From NCBI GenBank assembly GCA_025356695.1, contig JANXSE010000285.1, positions 1-6,143 on the forward strand: a stretch of 6,143 nt of DNA, written 5' to 3'. This DNA is from Betaproteobacteria bacterium. Lineage in GTDB: Bacteria > Pseudomonadota > Gammaproteobacteria > Burkholderiales > SG8-41. Position numbers and translations under genes: made by a program. The notes under the pieces are model-generated. The model was not told the origin of the DNA, made no database searches, and was given only the letters and a program-made list of their open reading frames with translations. Of this stretch, positions 1 through 6,143 are shown piece after piece (the first letter of the stretch is position 1; each line of letters begins with the position of its first letter).

Positions 1-684
1 GCGCTGGCGGTACTGCGTGCTGCCGGGTACCTTGTGCATCTGCCGCGCGCGACCGACGATGCGCGGCCGCTGTGTTGCGGGCGTACTTTTCTGTCTGCCG
101 GTTTGGTGGATGAAGCCCGTGTCGAAGCACAGCGCATGATCAATGTGCTCAAACCCTTCGTCGAGCGCGGTGTGCCCATCGTCGGCCTCGAGCCGTCCTG
201 CCTGTTCAGTCTGCGCGACGAATTTTTGTCGATGCTGCCGGGCGCCGACACCGATGCCTTGTCGAAGCAGGCCCTGCTGTTTGAGGAATTCATCGCGCGC
301 GAAGCCGCTGCCAGTCGCCTCAAACTGAAACTGAAAGCCCTGCCGCAAAAGAAGGCCCTGCTGCACGGGCATTGCCATCAAAAAGCCTTCGATGCGATGC
401 CGGCGGTGCAAAAGGCGTTGCAGCTGGTGCCGGATTTGACGGTCGAAGTCGTCGCTTCAAGTTGCTGCGGCATGGCCGGTGCGTTCGGTTACGAAGCGGC
501 GCATTACGACGTCTCGATGAAAATGGCCGAGGCCAGTCTGCTGCCGGCGGTACGCAAAGCGGATGCGGAAACCTTGATCGTCGCCGACGGCACGAGCTGC
601 CGTCACCAAATCCACGATGGCGCGCAGCGCGACGCTGTGCATGTCGCGCGCGTGCTCGAAGCCGCGCTCGATAAGGAGGCTTGA
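1..684 (+). CDS. FAD-binding / (Fe-S)-binding oxidase, C-terminal part (5' end outside window)
   Basis: This is the C-terminal 227 residues of a large FAD-linked oxidase whose last third is a GlcF/LldE-like iron-sulfur module. The frame is open from base 1 and no start is visible; a GTG at 34 lies inside conserved sequence and is not the real start. Two CCG-type cysteine blocks are seen: RPLCCGRTFLSAGL (Cys-Cys-Gly at 73-81) followed by GLEPSC (Cys at 199-201), then HGHCHQ (364-381), SCCGMAGAFGYE (Cys-Cys-Gly at 463-471) and DGTSCRHQI (Cys at 598-600). In glycolate oxidase, lactate oxidase and heterodisulfide reductase families such blocks hold Fe-S clusters that pass electrons from the flavin domain. 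The wording matches the roughly 1000-residue YdiJ-like fusion proteins, which probably oxidise a 2-hydroxy acid. The substrate cannot be told from this part. The gene ends 67 bases before the first ATPase start and may be a separate transcription unit. A stand-alone GlcF-like subunit is the alternative. Confidence 0.88.
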   Translation, partial: ALAVLRAAGYLVHLPRATDDARPLCCGRTFLSAGLVDEARVEAQRMINVLKPFVERGVPIVGLEPSCLFSLRDEFLSMLPGADTDALSKQALLFEEFIAREAAASRLKLKLKALPQKKALLHGHCHQKAFDAMPAVQKALQLVPDLTVEVVASSCCGMAGAFGYEAAHYDVSMKMAEASLLPAVRKADAETLIVADGTSCRHQIHDGAQRDAVHVARVLEAALDKEA

Positions 685-693
685 CCCCGGTGC

Positions 694-722
694 TTGACAG
701 TCGCGCAGGCAGTCAATAGCCT
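694..722 (+). promoter_or_regulatory. candidate sigma-70 promoter for the transporter operon
   Basis: A perfect -35 hexamer TTGACA lies at 694-699. After a 17-base spacer, TAGCCT at 717-722 matches TATAAT at three positions (T1, A2 and T6). It lies in the gap between the oxidase stop and the ATPase start, in the right direction for the transporter genes. The -35 is strong but the -10 is poor, so this is a candidate only. A TTGAC also occurs at 681-685 across the oxidase stop codon, without a convincing -10. Confidence 0.35.
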
Positions 723-731
723 GCGCAGACT
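699..731 (+). repeat. imperfect inverted repeat between oxidase and ATPase genes (operator or weak terminator)
   Basis: GCGCAGGC at 703-710 is perfectly complemented by GCCTGCGC at 719-726 around an 8-base loop (711-718). If the A at 727 is bulged out, pairing continues for four more base pairs (699-702 with 728-731), giving a 12-bp stem. No run of T follows, so intrinsic termination of the oxidase transcript would be weak. The repeat fills the spacer and covers the -10 of the candidate promoter, which is where a repressor operator could sit. The structure is certain; its role is not. Confidence 0.5.
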
Positions 732-751
732 CTAATTCGAAAGCCGCGCCC

Positions 752-2833
752 ATGAGCGCAGTGTTGCAAACCGCCGGAGGAGCCGGCACTGTGCAGTCCG
801 CATCGTCAGCCGCCTGGCTGCTCGAAGTCGAGGACCTGCACGTCCATTTCGTCACCTCGCGCGGCGTGGTGCGCGCGGTCGAGGGTATTTCCTATCAGGT
901 GCGCGCCGGCGAAGTGGTGGCGCTGGTCGGCGAATCGGGCTGCGGCAAATCGGTGTCGTCGCTCGCCATCATGCAATTGCTGGCGAAACCGGCCGGCCGT
1001 ATTGTCGGCGGCCGCATCCTGTTTCAGGGCCGTGATCTCTTGAAGCTGTCGGCCGACGAGATGCGCGCCATCCGCGGCCGCGACATCGCGATGATCTTCC
1101 AGGAACCGATGACTTCGCTGAATCCGGTGTTGACCGTCGGCTTCCAGATCATGGAGCCGATGATCATTCATCTGGGTATGGACAAGACAGCAGCGCGTGC
1201 ACGCGCGCTCGAACTGCTGCAGCTCGTCGGTATCCCCGATCCGGAACGGCGGCTCGACCAGTATCCGCATCAATTCTCGGGCGGCATGCGCCAGCGCGCG
1301 ATGATTGCCATCGGGCTCGCCTGCAATCCGAAACTGCTGATCGCCGACGAACCGACCACCGCGCTCGACGTGACGATACAGGCGCAGATCCTCAAGCTGA
1401 TGAAAGACCTGTCGCGCAAACTCGATATCGCGCTGGTCATCATCACGCACAACCTCGGCGTGGTGGCGCGTTACGCCGACCGCGTCAACGTCATGTATTC
1501 GGCGCGCATCGCCGAGCAAGGCACCGCCGAAGGCATTTTCGAGAAACCGCTGCATCCGTATACCGCCGGCCTGCTGCGCTCGGTGCCGCGGCTCGACCAG
1601 CCGCGCGGCAAACGCCTGGAAACCATCGACGGCATGCCGCCGAGCCTGCTCGATGCGCCGGAGGGCTGCCGGTTCGCGGCGCGCTGCCCGGCGCGCATTG
1701 ACGCCTGCGTTAACGCACCGCCACCGCTGGTCGAGGTGCTGCCGCAGCACTGGTCGGCTTGCGTGCGCAGCGTGCAGATGGCCAAGGTCGGGCCGGCCGG
1801 ACTCGGCTTGCAAAGTGCGAACCCGCAGCCGCCGGAGCCGAAAATGCTGGCCGATGGCGAGCCCCTACTCAGAGTGCACGATCTGCGTACGTACTTTGAA
1901 GTCGCTGCCGGCATGAAACTGCTCAAATCGACGCATGTCGAAGTGCGCGCCGTTGACGGTCTTTCGTTCAACATCCGTCGCGGCGAAACCGTCGGGCTCG
2001 TCGGTGAGTCGGGCTGCGGCAAAACGACTGTTGGCCGCACTTTGTTGCGCCTGGAAAATCCGACCTCGGGCGAAATCATATTCGACGGCGCCAACGTCAC
2101 ACGCGCCAGCGGCGACCAGCTCAAGCGTTACCGCCGCCAGGTGCAGGTGATTTTTCAGGACCCCTACAGCTCGCTCAATCCGCGCATGACCATCGGCCAG
2201 ATCATTGCCGAGCCGATGCTTGTCTACAAACTGCAGCCCGACCGCAAGGCCGCCGACCGCAAGGTGCGCGCACTGCTCACCCAGGTCGGCCTCTTCGATT
2301 ACATGGCCGAGCGCTACCCGCACGAATTGTCCGGTGGCCAGCGCCAGCGCGTCGGCATCGCGCGCGCGCTCGCCATGCAGCCGTCGGTGATCATTTGCGA
2401 TGAGCCGGTGTCGGCGCTCGATGTGTCGATCCAGGCGCAGATCATCAACCTGCTCGAAGACCTGCAGCGCGAATTCGGCCTCACGTACTTGTTCATCGCG
2501 CACGACCTCGCGGTGGTGCGCCATATTTCGGACCGCATCATCGTCATGTATCTCGGCAAAGTGATGGAAATCGCCGACCGTGACGCGCTTTACAGTGAAC
2601 CATTGCATCCCTACACTAAAGCGCTGCTCGACGCGGTGCCGATACCCGACCCGGCGCTCGAAGCGGCGCGCGTGACGAAGGTGCTCGGCGGTGAGGTGCC
2701 CAGCCCGCTCAATCCACCGCGCGGTTGCGTGTTTCATACCCGCTGCCCGCTGGCGGGGCCTGAATGCAAAATTGCAGTGCCCGAATTGCGCGAAGTCCGC
2801 CCCGGCCATTACGCCGCGTGCGTAAAAATATAA
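752..2833 (+). CDS. peptide-type ABC importer, fused double ATP-binding protein (DppD-DppF / GsiA-like)
   Basis: This 693-residue cytoplasmic protein should power uptake by the two permeases encoded downstream. The first domain (about 24-280) has Walker A GESGCGKS (60-67), Q-loop Gln117, signature FSGGM (175-179, the usual DppD/OppD variant), Walker B LLIADE (195-200, catalytic Glu200) and switch His233. The second (about 372-635) has GESGCGKT (418-425), Gln469, LSGGQ (526-530), VIICDE (546-551, Glu551) and His584. Both sites look catalytically complete. Each domain ends in the oligopeptide-transporter C-terminal extension with four cysteines (306, 312, 319, 337 and 659, 665, 672, 690). A linker of about 30 residues (341-371) joins the halves. 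E. coli GsiA has the same fused layout and is somewhat shorter. ATG 752 is the longest start but has no good ribosome binding site; GTG 791, 13 codons in, has one and leaves the domain intact (680 residues). The substrate is not determined by this subunit. Confidence 0.95.
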   Translation: MSAVLQTAGGAGTVQSASSAAWLLEVEDLHVHFVTSRGVVRAVEGISYQVRAGEVVALVGESGCGKSVSSLAIMQLLAKPAGRIVGGRILFQGRDLLKLSADEMRAIRGRDIAMIFQEPMTSLNPVLTVGFQIMEPMIIHLGMDKTAARARALELLQLVGIPDPERRLDQYPHQFSGGMRQRAMIAIGLACNPKLLIADEPTTALDVTIQAQILKLMKDLSRKLDIALVIITHNLGVVARYADRVNVMYSARIAEQGTAEGIFEKPLHPYTAGLLRSVPRLDQPRGKRLETIDGMPPSLLDAPEGCRFAARCPARIDACVNAPPPLVEVLPQHWSACVRSVQMAKVGPAGLGLQSANPQPPEPKMLADGEPLLRVHDLRTYFEVAAGMKLLKSTHVEVRAVDGLSFNIRRGETVGLVGESGCGKTTVGRTLLRLENPTSGEIIFDGANVTRASGDQLKRYRRQVQVIFQDPYSSLNPRMTIGQIIAEPMLVYKLQPDRKAADRKVRALLTQVGLFDYMAERYPHELSGGQRQRVGIARALAMQPSVIICDEPVSALDVSIQAQIINLLEDLQREFGLTYLFIAHDLAVVRHISDRIIVMYLGKVMEIADRDALYSEPLHPYTKALLDAVPIPDPALEAARVTKVLGGEVPSPLNPPRGCVFHTRCPLAGPECKIAVPELREVRPGHYAACVKI
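776..782 (+). promoter_or_regulatory. strong Shine-Dalgarno site favouring the GTG 791 start of the ATPase
   Basis: GGAGGAG at 776-782 lies 8 bases before an in-frame GTG at 791. The upstream ATG at 752 has only GAAAG (739-743) in front of it. The 13 residues between the two starts are Ala/Gly-rich and precede the conserved domain, which begins near [11 protein letters not shown]. The site therefore points to GTG 791 as the real or a second start. Confidence 0.5.
1834..1846 (+). promoter_or_regulatory. possible internal ribosome binding site and start at the ATPase domain boundary
   Basis: GGAG at 1834-1837 is followed, after 6 bases, by the in-frame ATG at 1844 (Met365). This lies at the end of the linker, seven codons before the second nucleotide-binding domain begins ([11 protein letters not shown] from Leu372). 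Starting there would yield a 329-residue stand-alone DppF-like protein. GGAG is short and common in GC-rich coding sequence, so this may be chance. Confidence 0.2.
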
Positions 2834-2848
2834 CGCCACGAATATTCT

Positions 2849-2856
2849 GGAGGAGG
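2849..2856 (+). promoter_or_regulatory. strong ribosome binding site of the solute-binding protein gene
   Basis: GGAGGAGG at 2849-2856 stands 6 bases before ATG 2863. It is the best Shine-Dalgarno match among the genes here and fixes the start, although the frame stays open upstream to 2764 inside the ATPase gene. It fits the need for many copies of the periplasmic binding protein per transporter. Confidence 0.85.
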
Positions 2857-2862
2857 TTTCAT

Positions 2863-4443
2863 ATGAAAACGTTGCGCGTAATTACCGGCCTGGCGCTGGC
2901 CATATTGTCGATCTGCGCATGGTCTGCAGCGGTGCCGGTGGACGGCGGCGTGCTGAAGTTCGCGGTCGGTGCCGAACCGCCGAATTACGATTGCCACGCG
3001 CAATCCTCATTCGCCTTCATCCATCCGGTGCGGCCGCATTATTCGACGCTGCTCAAATTCGATGCTGCGAATTATCCGAAGATCATCGGTGATCTGGCCG
3101 AATCGTGGACGGTGGCGAAGGACGGCCTGACCTACACCTTCAAATTGAGGAAGGGTGTGAAATTCCACGACGGATCGACGTTCTCGTCGGAAGACATCAA
3201 GGCCACCTACGAACGCATTCGCAAACCGCCGCCTGGCGTGCTGTCGCTGCGCGAAGAGGGCTACGCCGATATTTCGGTGATCGAAACGCCCGATCCGCAG
3301 ACCGTGGTGTTCCGTCTGAAAAAAACGAACGCGTCGATGCTGGCCAATTTCGCCAGTCCCTGGGACTGCGTTTACAGCGCCGCCAAGCTCAAACAGGATC
3401 CGCGTTTTCCCGAACGCAACATCATGGGCACCGGCCCGTTCACTTTCGTCGAGCACGTCGCGGGTTCGCACTGGACGGGCAAAAAATTCGACGGCTATTT
3501 CGAAAAGGGCAAACCGCATCTGAACGGTTATATCGCACTGTTCGTCGCCGGCGCGCCGATGGTTAACGCGCTGGCCGCCGGTGAAATCATGGCCGAGTTC
3601 CGCGGCCACTCGCCGGCCGACCGCGACCGTATCGTCAAGGCGCTGGGTGACAAGGCGGTGGTGCAGGAGTCGCCGTGGGTGTGCAGCCTCGTCGTCACTT
3701 TCAACACCAGGAAGAAGCCCTTTGACGATCAGCGCGTGCGCAAAGCACTGTCGCTGTCGATCGACCGCTGGGGCGGCGCGCAGGCGCTGCAGAAAGTCGC
3801 ACTCGTGCGCCACGTTGGCGGTCTGCTGCGGCCCGGCTACGATCTGGCGCTGCCGGAAGCCGATCTGGTGAAAATGCCGGGCTTCTCGAAAGACATCAAC
3901 GCCTCGCGCGCCGAGGCGAAGAAACTGCTCGCCGACGCCGGGCAGTCCAATCTCACGTTTACGCTCACCAACCGCAATGTGCCGATGCCGTACACGCCGG
4001 TCGGCGTGTTTCTGATCGACCAGTGGCGGCAGATCGGACTCAACGTCAAACACGAGCAGCTCGAAACCAAGCTGTATCTCGCTGCGCAACAGAAGGACAA
4101 TCCGACCTTCGATGCAGCGCTTGATTTCAACTGCGACTACATGGACGAACCGAACCTGCAGCTGCAGAAATTCCTCTCGCACGACAAGTCGGCGATCAAC
4201 TACGCCGGCCAGACCGACCGCGTACTCGACGACCTCTACGACAAGCAGTCGGGCGAACTCGACCGCAAGAAGCGTATCGGTTTGCTGCGGGAATTCGAGA
4301 AGCGCGCACTCGAGCAGGCCTACACGATCCCGACGATCTGGTGGCACCGCATCATCATTACCAACGCGAAGCTGAAGGGCTGGCACATCACGCCTTCGCA
4401 TTACGTCGGGCAAGATCTGGCTGACGTGTGGCTCGACCAGTAG
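2863..4443 (+). CDS. ABC transporter substrate-binding protein, family 5 (DppA/OppA/GsiB-like), periplasmic
   Basis: This 526-residue exported protein should capture the ligand and deliver it to the permease pair. Residues 1-23 form a Sec signal peptide (Lys2 and Arg5, hydrophobic core 6-19, likely cleavage after Ser-Ala-Ala at 21-23). The mature part starts VPVDGGVLKFAVGAEP. The family-5 core is seen at 76-119 (GDLAESW, LTYTFKLRKGVKFHDG, then DIKATYERI) and at GTGPF (189-193). NCDYMDEPN (423-431) corresponds by eye to the DppA stretch whose Asp binds the ligand's ammonium group, with Asp425 as the equivalent. The mature protein has four cysteines (44, 169, 274, 424), which could form disulfides in the periplasm. 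Cys18 is not in a proper lipobox, so a lipoprotein is unlikely. Length is typical of the family. It lies 29 bases after the ATPase gene, in one operon. The ligand could be a di- or oligopeptide, glutathione, an amino-acid conjugate or a metal chelate; the sequence alone does not decide. Confidence 0.93.
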   Translation: MKTLRVITGLALAILSICAWSAAVPVDGGVLKFAVGAEPPNYDCHAQSSFAFIHPVRPHYSTLLKFDAANYPKIIGDLAESWTVAKDGLTYTFKLRKGVKFHDGSTFSSEDIKATYERIRKPPPGVLSLREEGYADISVIETPDPQTVVFRLKKTNASMLANFASPWDCVYSAAKLKQDPRFPERNIMGTGPFTFVEHVAGSHWTGKKFDGYFEKGKPHLNGYIALFVAGAPMVNALAAGEIMAEFRGHSPADRDRIVKALGDKAVVQESPWVCSLVVTFNTRKKPFDDQRVRKALSLSIDRWGGAQALQKVALVRHVGGLLRPGYDLALPEADLVKMPGFSKDINASRAEAKKLLADAGQSNLTFTLTNRNVPMPYTPVGVFLIDQWRQIGLNVKHEQLETKLYLAAQQKDNPTFDAALDFNCDYMDEPNLQLQKFLSHDKSAINYAGQTDRVLDDLYDKQSGELDRKKRIGLLREFEKRALEQAYTIPTIWWHRIIITNAKLKGWHITPSHYVGQDLADVWLDQ

Positions 4444-4456
4444 TGAAATGTTGATG

Positions 4457-4490
4457 GCAAGGCGGGGCGGGGAATGAATTCCCGCCTTGC
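4457..4490 (+). repeat. perfect intergenic inverted repeat (hairpin) between binding-protein and permease genes
   Basis: GCAAGGCGGG at 4457-4466 is exactly complementary to CCCGCCTTGC at 4481-4490, a GC-rich 10-bp stem with a 14-base loop. It begins 13 bases after the binding-protein stop. No T run follows, so it is not a classical intrinsic terminator. A stem here could slow 3' decay of the binding-protein mRNA or partly attenuate transcription into the permeases, as known for other binding-protein operons. A competing shorter hairpin (GGGAA at 4470-4474 with TTCCC at 4479-4483) is possible inside it. Confidence 0.6.
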
Positions 4491-4516
4491 GCCTGACGAC
4501 TAACGATTCCGGAAAA

Positions 4517-5464
4517 ATGCTCCGCTACATCATTCAACGCATGCTCTTGATGATCCCGACGCTACTCGGGGTCGCGGTGCTGTGCTTCTTCATGCTGCGT
4601 CTGATGCCCGGCGATCCGGTGCAGATGATGATGGACGGTGCCAATGTGTCGAAGCATGTACTCGATGCCGAGCGCGCGCGCCTCGGTCTCGACCAGCCGA
4701 TCTACATCCAGTTCTTCAAATGGCTGGGCAGTGCGTTGACCGGCGACTTCGGCTATTCGATCTGGACTGGCAAGCCGGTGCTCTACGAAATCGGCATCCG
4801 TCTCGAACTGTCGCTGCAGGTGGCGGTGATGGCGACCGTGCTCGCCGTGTTGCTGGCATTGCCACTGGGCACGCTGTCGGCCGTCTATAAAGATACCTGG
4901 ATCGACCAGTGCATCCGCGTCTTCTCGATCGCCGGCCTGGCGGTGCCGTCGTTCTGGCTCGGCATGGTGATCATCCTGTTTCTGCTGACGTGGTTCTCGT
5001 GGATCCCGCCGCTGACTTTTACGCCATTTATGCAGGACCCGAAGGCGAATCTGCTGCAACTGATCTGGCCGGCGCTCGCCGTCGGTTATCGCTACTCGGC
5101 GGTATCGACGCGCATGATGCGCTCCAGCATTCTCGAAGTGCTGCAGGAAGACTACATCCGTACCGCGCGCGCCAAGGGTGTTTACGAACGCCTTGTCATT
5201 TCGCGGCATGCCTTGCGCAATGCGCTGCTGCCGGTGATCACGGTGATCGGCATCGAGTTCGCCTTCCTCGTCGGCGGGCTGGTCGTTACGGAACAAGTCT
5301 TCAACCTCAACGGCATCGGCAAGCTCTTCGTGCTGGCGGTATCGCGCGGCGACTACACGATGATCCAGGCGCTGGTGCTGCTGGTTTCGGTGGTATTCGT
5401 GCTGGTCAACTTCGTGATCGACATGCTCTACGCCGTGTTCGATCCGCGCATCCGCTACCATTGA
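4517..5464 (+). CDS. peptide-type ABC transporter permease, DppB/GsiC-like
   Basis: This 315-residue inner-membrane protein is one half of the transport channel. It opens with the family hallmark MLRYIIQRMLLMIPTLLGVA, a first membrane helix at about 9-29, and the conserved LMPGDP motif (29-34). Further helices are likely near 101-123, 136-160, 180-198, 236-258 and 284-305, six in all as usual. The cytoplasmic EAA loop that docks on the ATPase is clear at 211-240 (EDYIRTARAKG, then HALRNALLPV). It ends with the typical FDPRIRYH. ATG 4517 is chosen because homologues begin exactly at MLRYIIQR. The in-frame TTG at 4487 lies inside the right arm of the hairpin and would add ten unrelated residues. 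The ribosome binding site is poor (GGA at 4511-4513, only 3 bases from the ATG), so its yield should be lower than that of the binding protein. It follows the binding-protein gene by 73 bases and is one base ahead of the next gene. Confidence 0.95.
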   Translation: MLRYIIQRMLLMIPTLLGVAVLCFFMLRLMPGDPVQMMMDGANVSKHVLDAERARLGLDQPIYIQFFKWLGSALTGDFGYSIWTGKPVLYEIGIRLELSLQVAVMATVLAVLLALPLGTLSAVYKDTWIDQCIRVFSIAGLAVPSFWLGMVIILFLLTWFSWIPPLTFTPFMQDPKANLLQLIWPALAVGYRYSAVSTRMMRSSILEVLQEDYIRTARAKGVYERLVISRHALRNALLPVITVIGIEFAFLVGGLVVTEQVFNLNGIGKLFVLAVSRGDYTMIQALVLLVSVVFVLVNFVIDMLYAVFDPRIRYH

Positions 5465-5465
5465 C

Positions 5466-6143
5466 ATGAGCATCGCCAGCGCCATCACCTACAAGATCCC
5501 GCAGCGCCGCCATCCGGCTGTGCAGTTCATGCTGCACCAGCCGCTGGGCGCCGCCGGTCTTGCCTTCATCGTCATCATGGCGCTGGTGGCGATCTTCGCG
5601 CCGTGGGTCACGCCCTACGATCCGCTCACCGTCGATTACGAGTTGATGCTCGCCGCGCCGTCGTGGCAGCACTGGATGGGCACCGATTCCTTCGGCCGCG
5701 ATGTGATGACGCGCATCATCTACGGCGCGCGCACCGCGCTGGCGGTCGGCTTTCTCGCGTCGCTGGCCGGCTCGACGCTCGGCGCGATCATCGGTGTCAT
5801 TTCGGCCTACTTCGGCGGCAAGATCGATCTGTTGATCCAGGGCATCATGGATGTGCTGCTGTCGTTTCCGATCATCGTGCTGGCACTCGTTGTCGTGGCC
5901 ATGCTCGGGCAGAAAATCATCCTCGGTGTCGACGTCAACCTGATCGTCGCCATCGGCATTCCGATGGTGCCGCGTGTGTCGCGCGTGGTGCGTGCCTCGG
6001 CGCTGGCGATCCGCGAACTGCCCTATATCGACGCCGCGCGTGCCGCCGGCTTTTCGAATACGCGCATCATCTTCCGTCACATGGTGCCGAACGTCGTCGC
6101 GCCCTATCTGATCATGCTCACGGCCTATGTCGCGCAGGCGATT
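5466..6143 (+). CDS. peptide-type ABC transporter permease, DppC/GsiD-like (3' end outside window)
   Basis: This is the first 226 residues of the partner permease, open at the right edge; family members run to about 280-300, so roughly 60-75 residues are missing. The start ATG at 5466 follows the previous stop codon by one base (TGA-C-ATG). No clear Shine-Dalgarno site is seen, which suggests translational coupling. The N-terminal cytoplasmic segment leads into a first helix at about 27-48, then the periplasmic hallmark APWVTPYDPL (45-54) and the signature GTDSFGRDVMTRIIYGAR (72-89). Further helices are likely near 92-116, 123-147, 150-167 and 207-226. The EAA loop is at about 183-209 (RELPYIDAARAAG, then IIFRHMVPN) and should contact the fused ATPase. 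With the DppB-like protein it completes the heterodimeric channel. The identification is clear; the substrate is unknown. Confidence 0.94.
   Translation, partial: MSIASAITYKIPQRRHPAVQFMLHQPLGAAGLAFIVIMALVAIFAPWVTPYDPLTVDYELMLAAPSWQHWMGTDSFGRDVMTRIIYGARTALAVGFLASLAGSTLGAIIGVISAYFGGKIDLLIQGIMDVLLSFPIIVLALVVVAMLGQKIILGVDVNLIVAIGIPMVPRVSRVVRASALAIRELPYIDAARAAGFSNTRIIFRHMVPNVVAPYLIMLTAYVAQAI

Noticed and set aside
698..714. CAGTC repeated at 698-702 and 710-714, and TTGAC at 681-685 and 694-698.
   Set aside because: Five-base repeats are expected by chance; the spacings (12 and 13 bases) differ and no third copy is seen.
806..2839. Long minus-strand open frames (806-1813 and 1865-2839) opposite the ATPase gene.
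   Set aside because: They mirror the two conserved nucleotide-binding domains and their breaks carry no signal; the products resemble no family I know.
2840..2847. Palindrome GAATATTC in the gap before the binding-protein gene.
   Set aside because: Eight bases is too short to mean anything alone, and it has no flanking promoter-like elements.
2764..2862. Extension of the binding-protein frame upstream to 2764, overlapping the ATPase gene.
   Set aside because: The extra 33 residues would bury the signal peptide, and the strong ribosome binding site at 2849-2856 points to ATG 2863.
2908..2919. Possible lipobox Leu-Ser-Ile-Cys (15-18) in the binding-protein signal peptide.
   Set aside because: A lipobox needs Gly, Ala or Ser just before the Cys. 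Ile is present instead, and an ordinary signal-peptidase I site (Ser-Ala-Ala, 21-23) follows.
3007..4413. A 468-codon open frame on the minus strand opposite the binding-protein gene.
   Set aside because: It is an antisense shadow produced by GC-rich codon use. Its product is rich in Arg, His, Asp and Val with no recognisable domain, while the plus strand encodes a clear family-5 binding protein.
4487..4516. TTG at 4487 as the start of the DppB-like permease.
   Set aside because: It lies in the arm of the hairpin and adds ten residues without similarity. The family's usual N-terminus starts at ATG 4517.
4562..6080. Minus-strand open frames (4562-5488 and 5406-6080) opposite the permease genes.
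   Set aside because: They are highly charged antisense translations of membrane-protein genes, with no plausible ribosome binding sites or domains seen.

Overview
The window is ordinary chromosomal DNA from a GC-rich bacterium, and every gene reads left to right. The FAD/Fe-S oxidase and the peptide-type ABC transporter proteins look most like those of Betaproteobacteria (Burkholderiales and relatives). That placement rests on recalled protein resemblance and base composition, not on any search. I see no RNA genes, mobile elements, CRISPR arrays or phage genes, and no gene-free stretch longer than about 75 bases.

Layout. (1) Bases 1-684 hold the 3' end of a gene for a large FAD-linked oxidase with a C-terminal iron-sulfur (CCG-domain) half; the FAD part lies off the left edge. 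(2) Bases 685-751 form a short gap with a near-consensus -35 box and an imperfect inverted repeat, the best candidate for the transporter operon's control region. (3) Bases 752-2833 encode a double ATPase, two complete DppD/DppF-like nucleotide-binding domains fused in one chain. (4) Bases 2863-4443 encode an exported family-5 solute-binding protein behind a very strong ribosome binding site. (5) Bases 4444-4516 contain a perfect 10-bp inverted repeat that could tune expression between the binding protein and the permeases. (6) Bases 4517-5464 encode the DppB-type permease. (7) From 5466 to the right edge runs the start of the DppC-type permease, cut off by the window.

Together, genes 3-7 make a complete importer of the PepT family (peptide/nickel/glutathione-type ABC uptake). 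The binding protein captures ligand in the periplasm, the two permeases form the membrane channel, and the fused ATPase supplies both ATP sites. The order fused ATPase, binding protein, permease B, permease C is that of the Escherichia coli gsiABCD glutathione importer, but order does not fix the substrate, which remains unknown here.

I did not find an undescribed system. The points worth a second look are small: which start codon the ATPase uses, a possible internal start at its domain boundary, two identically spaced cysteine sets in the ATPase, and the two intergenic inverted repeats.
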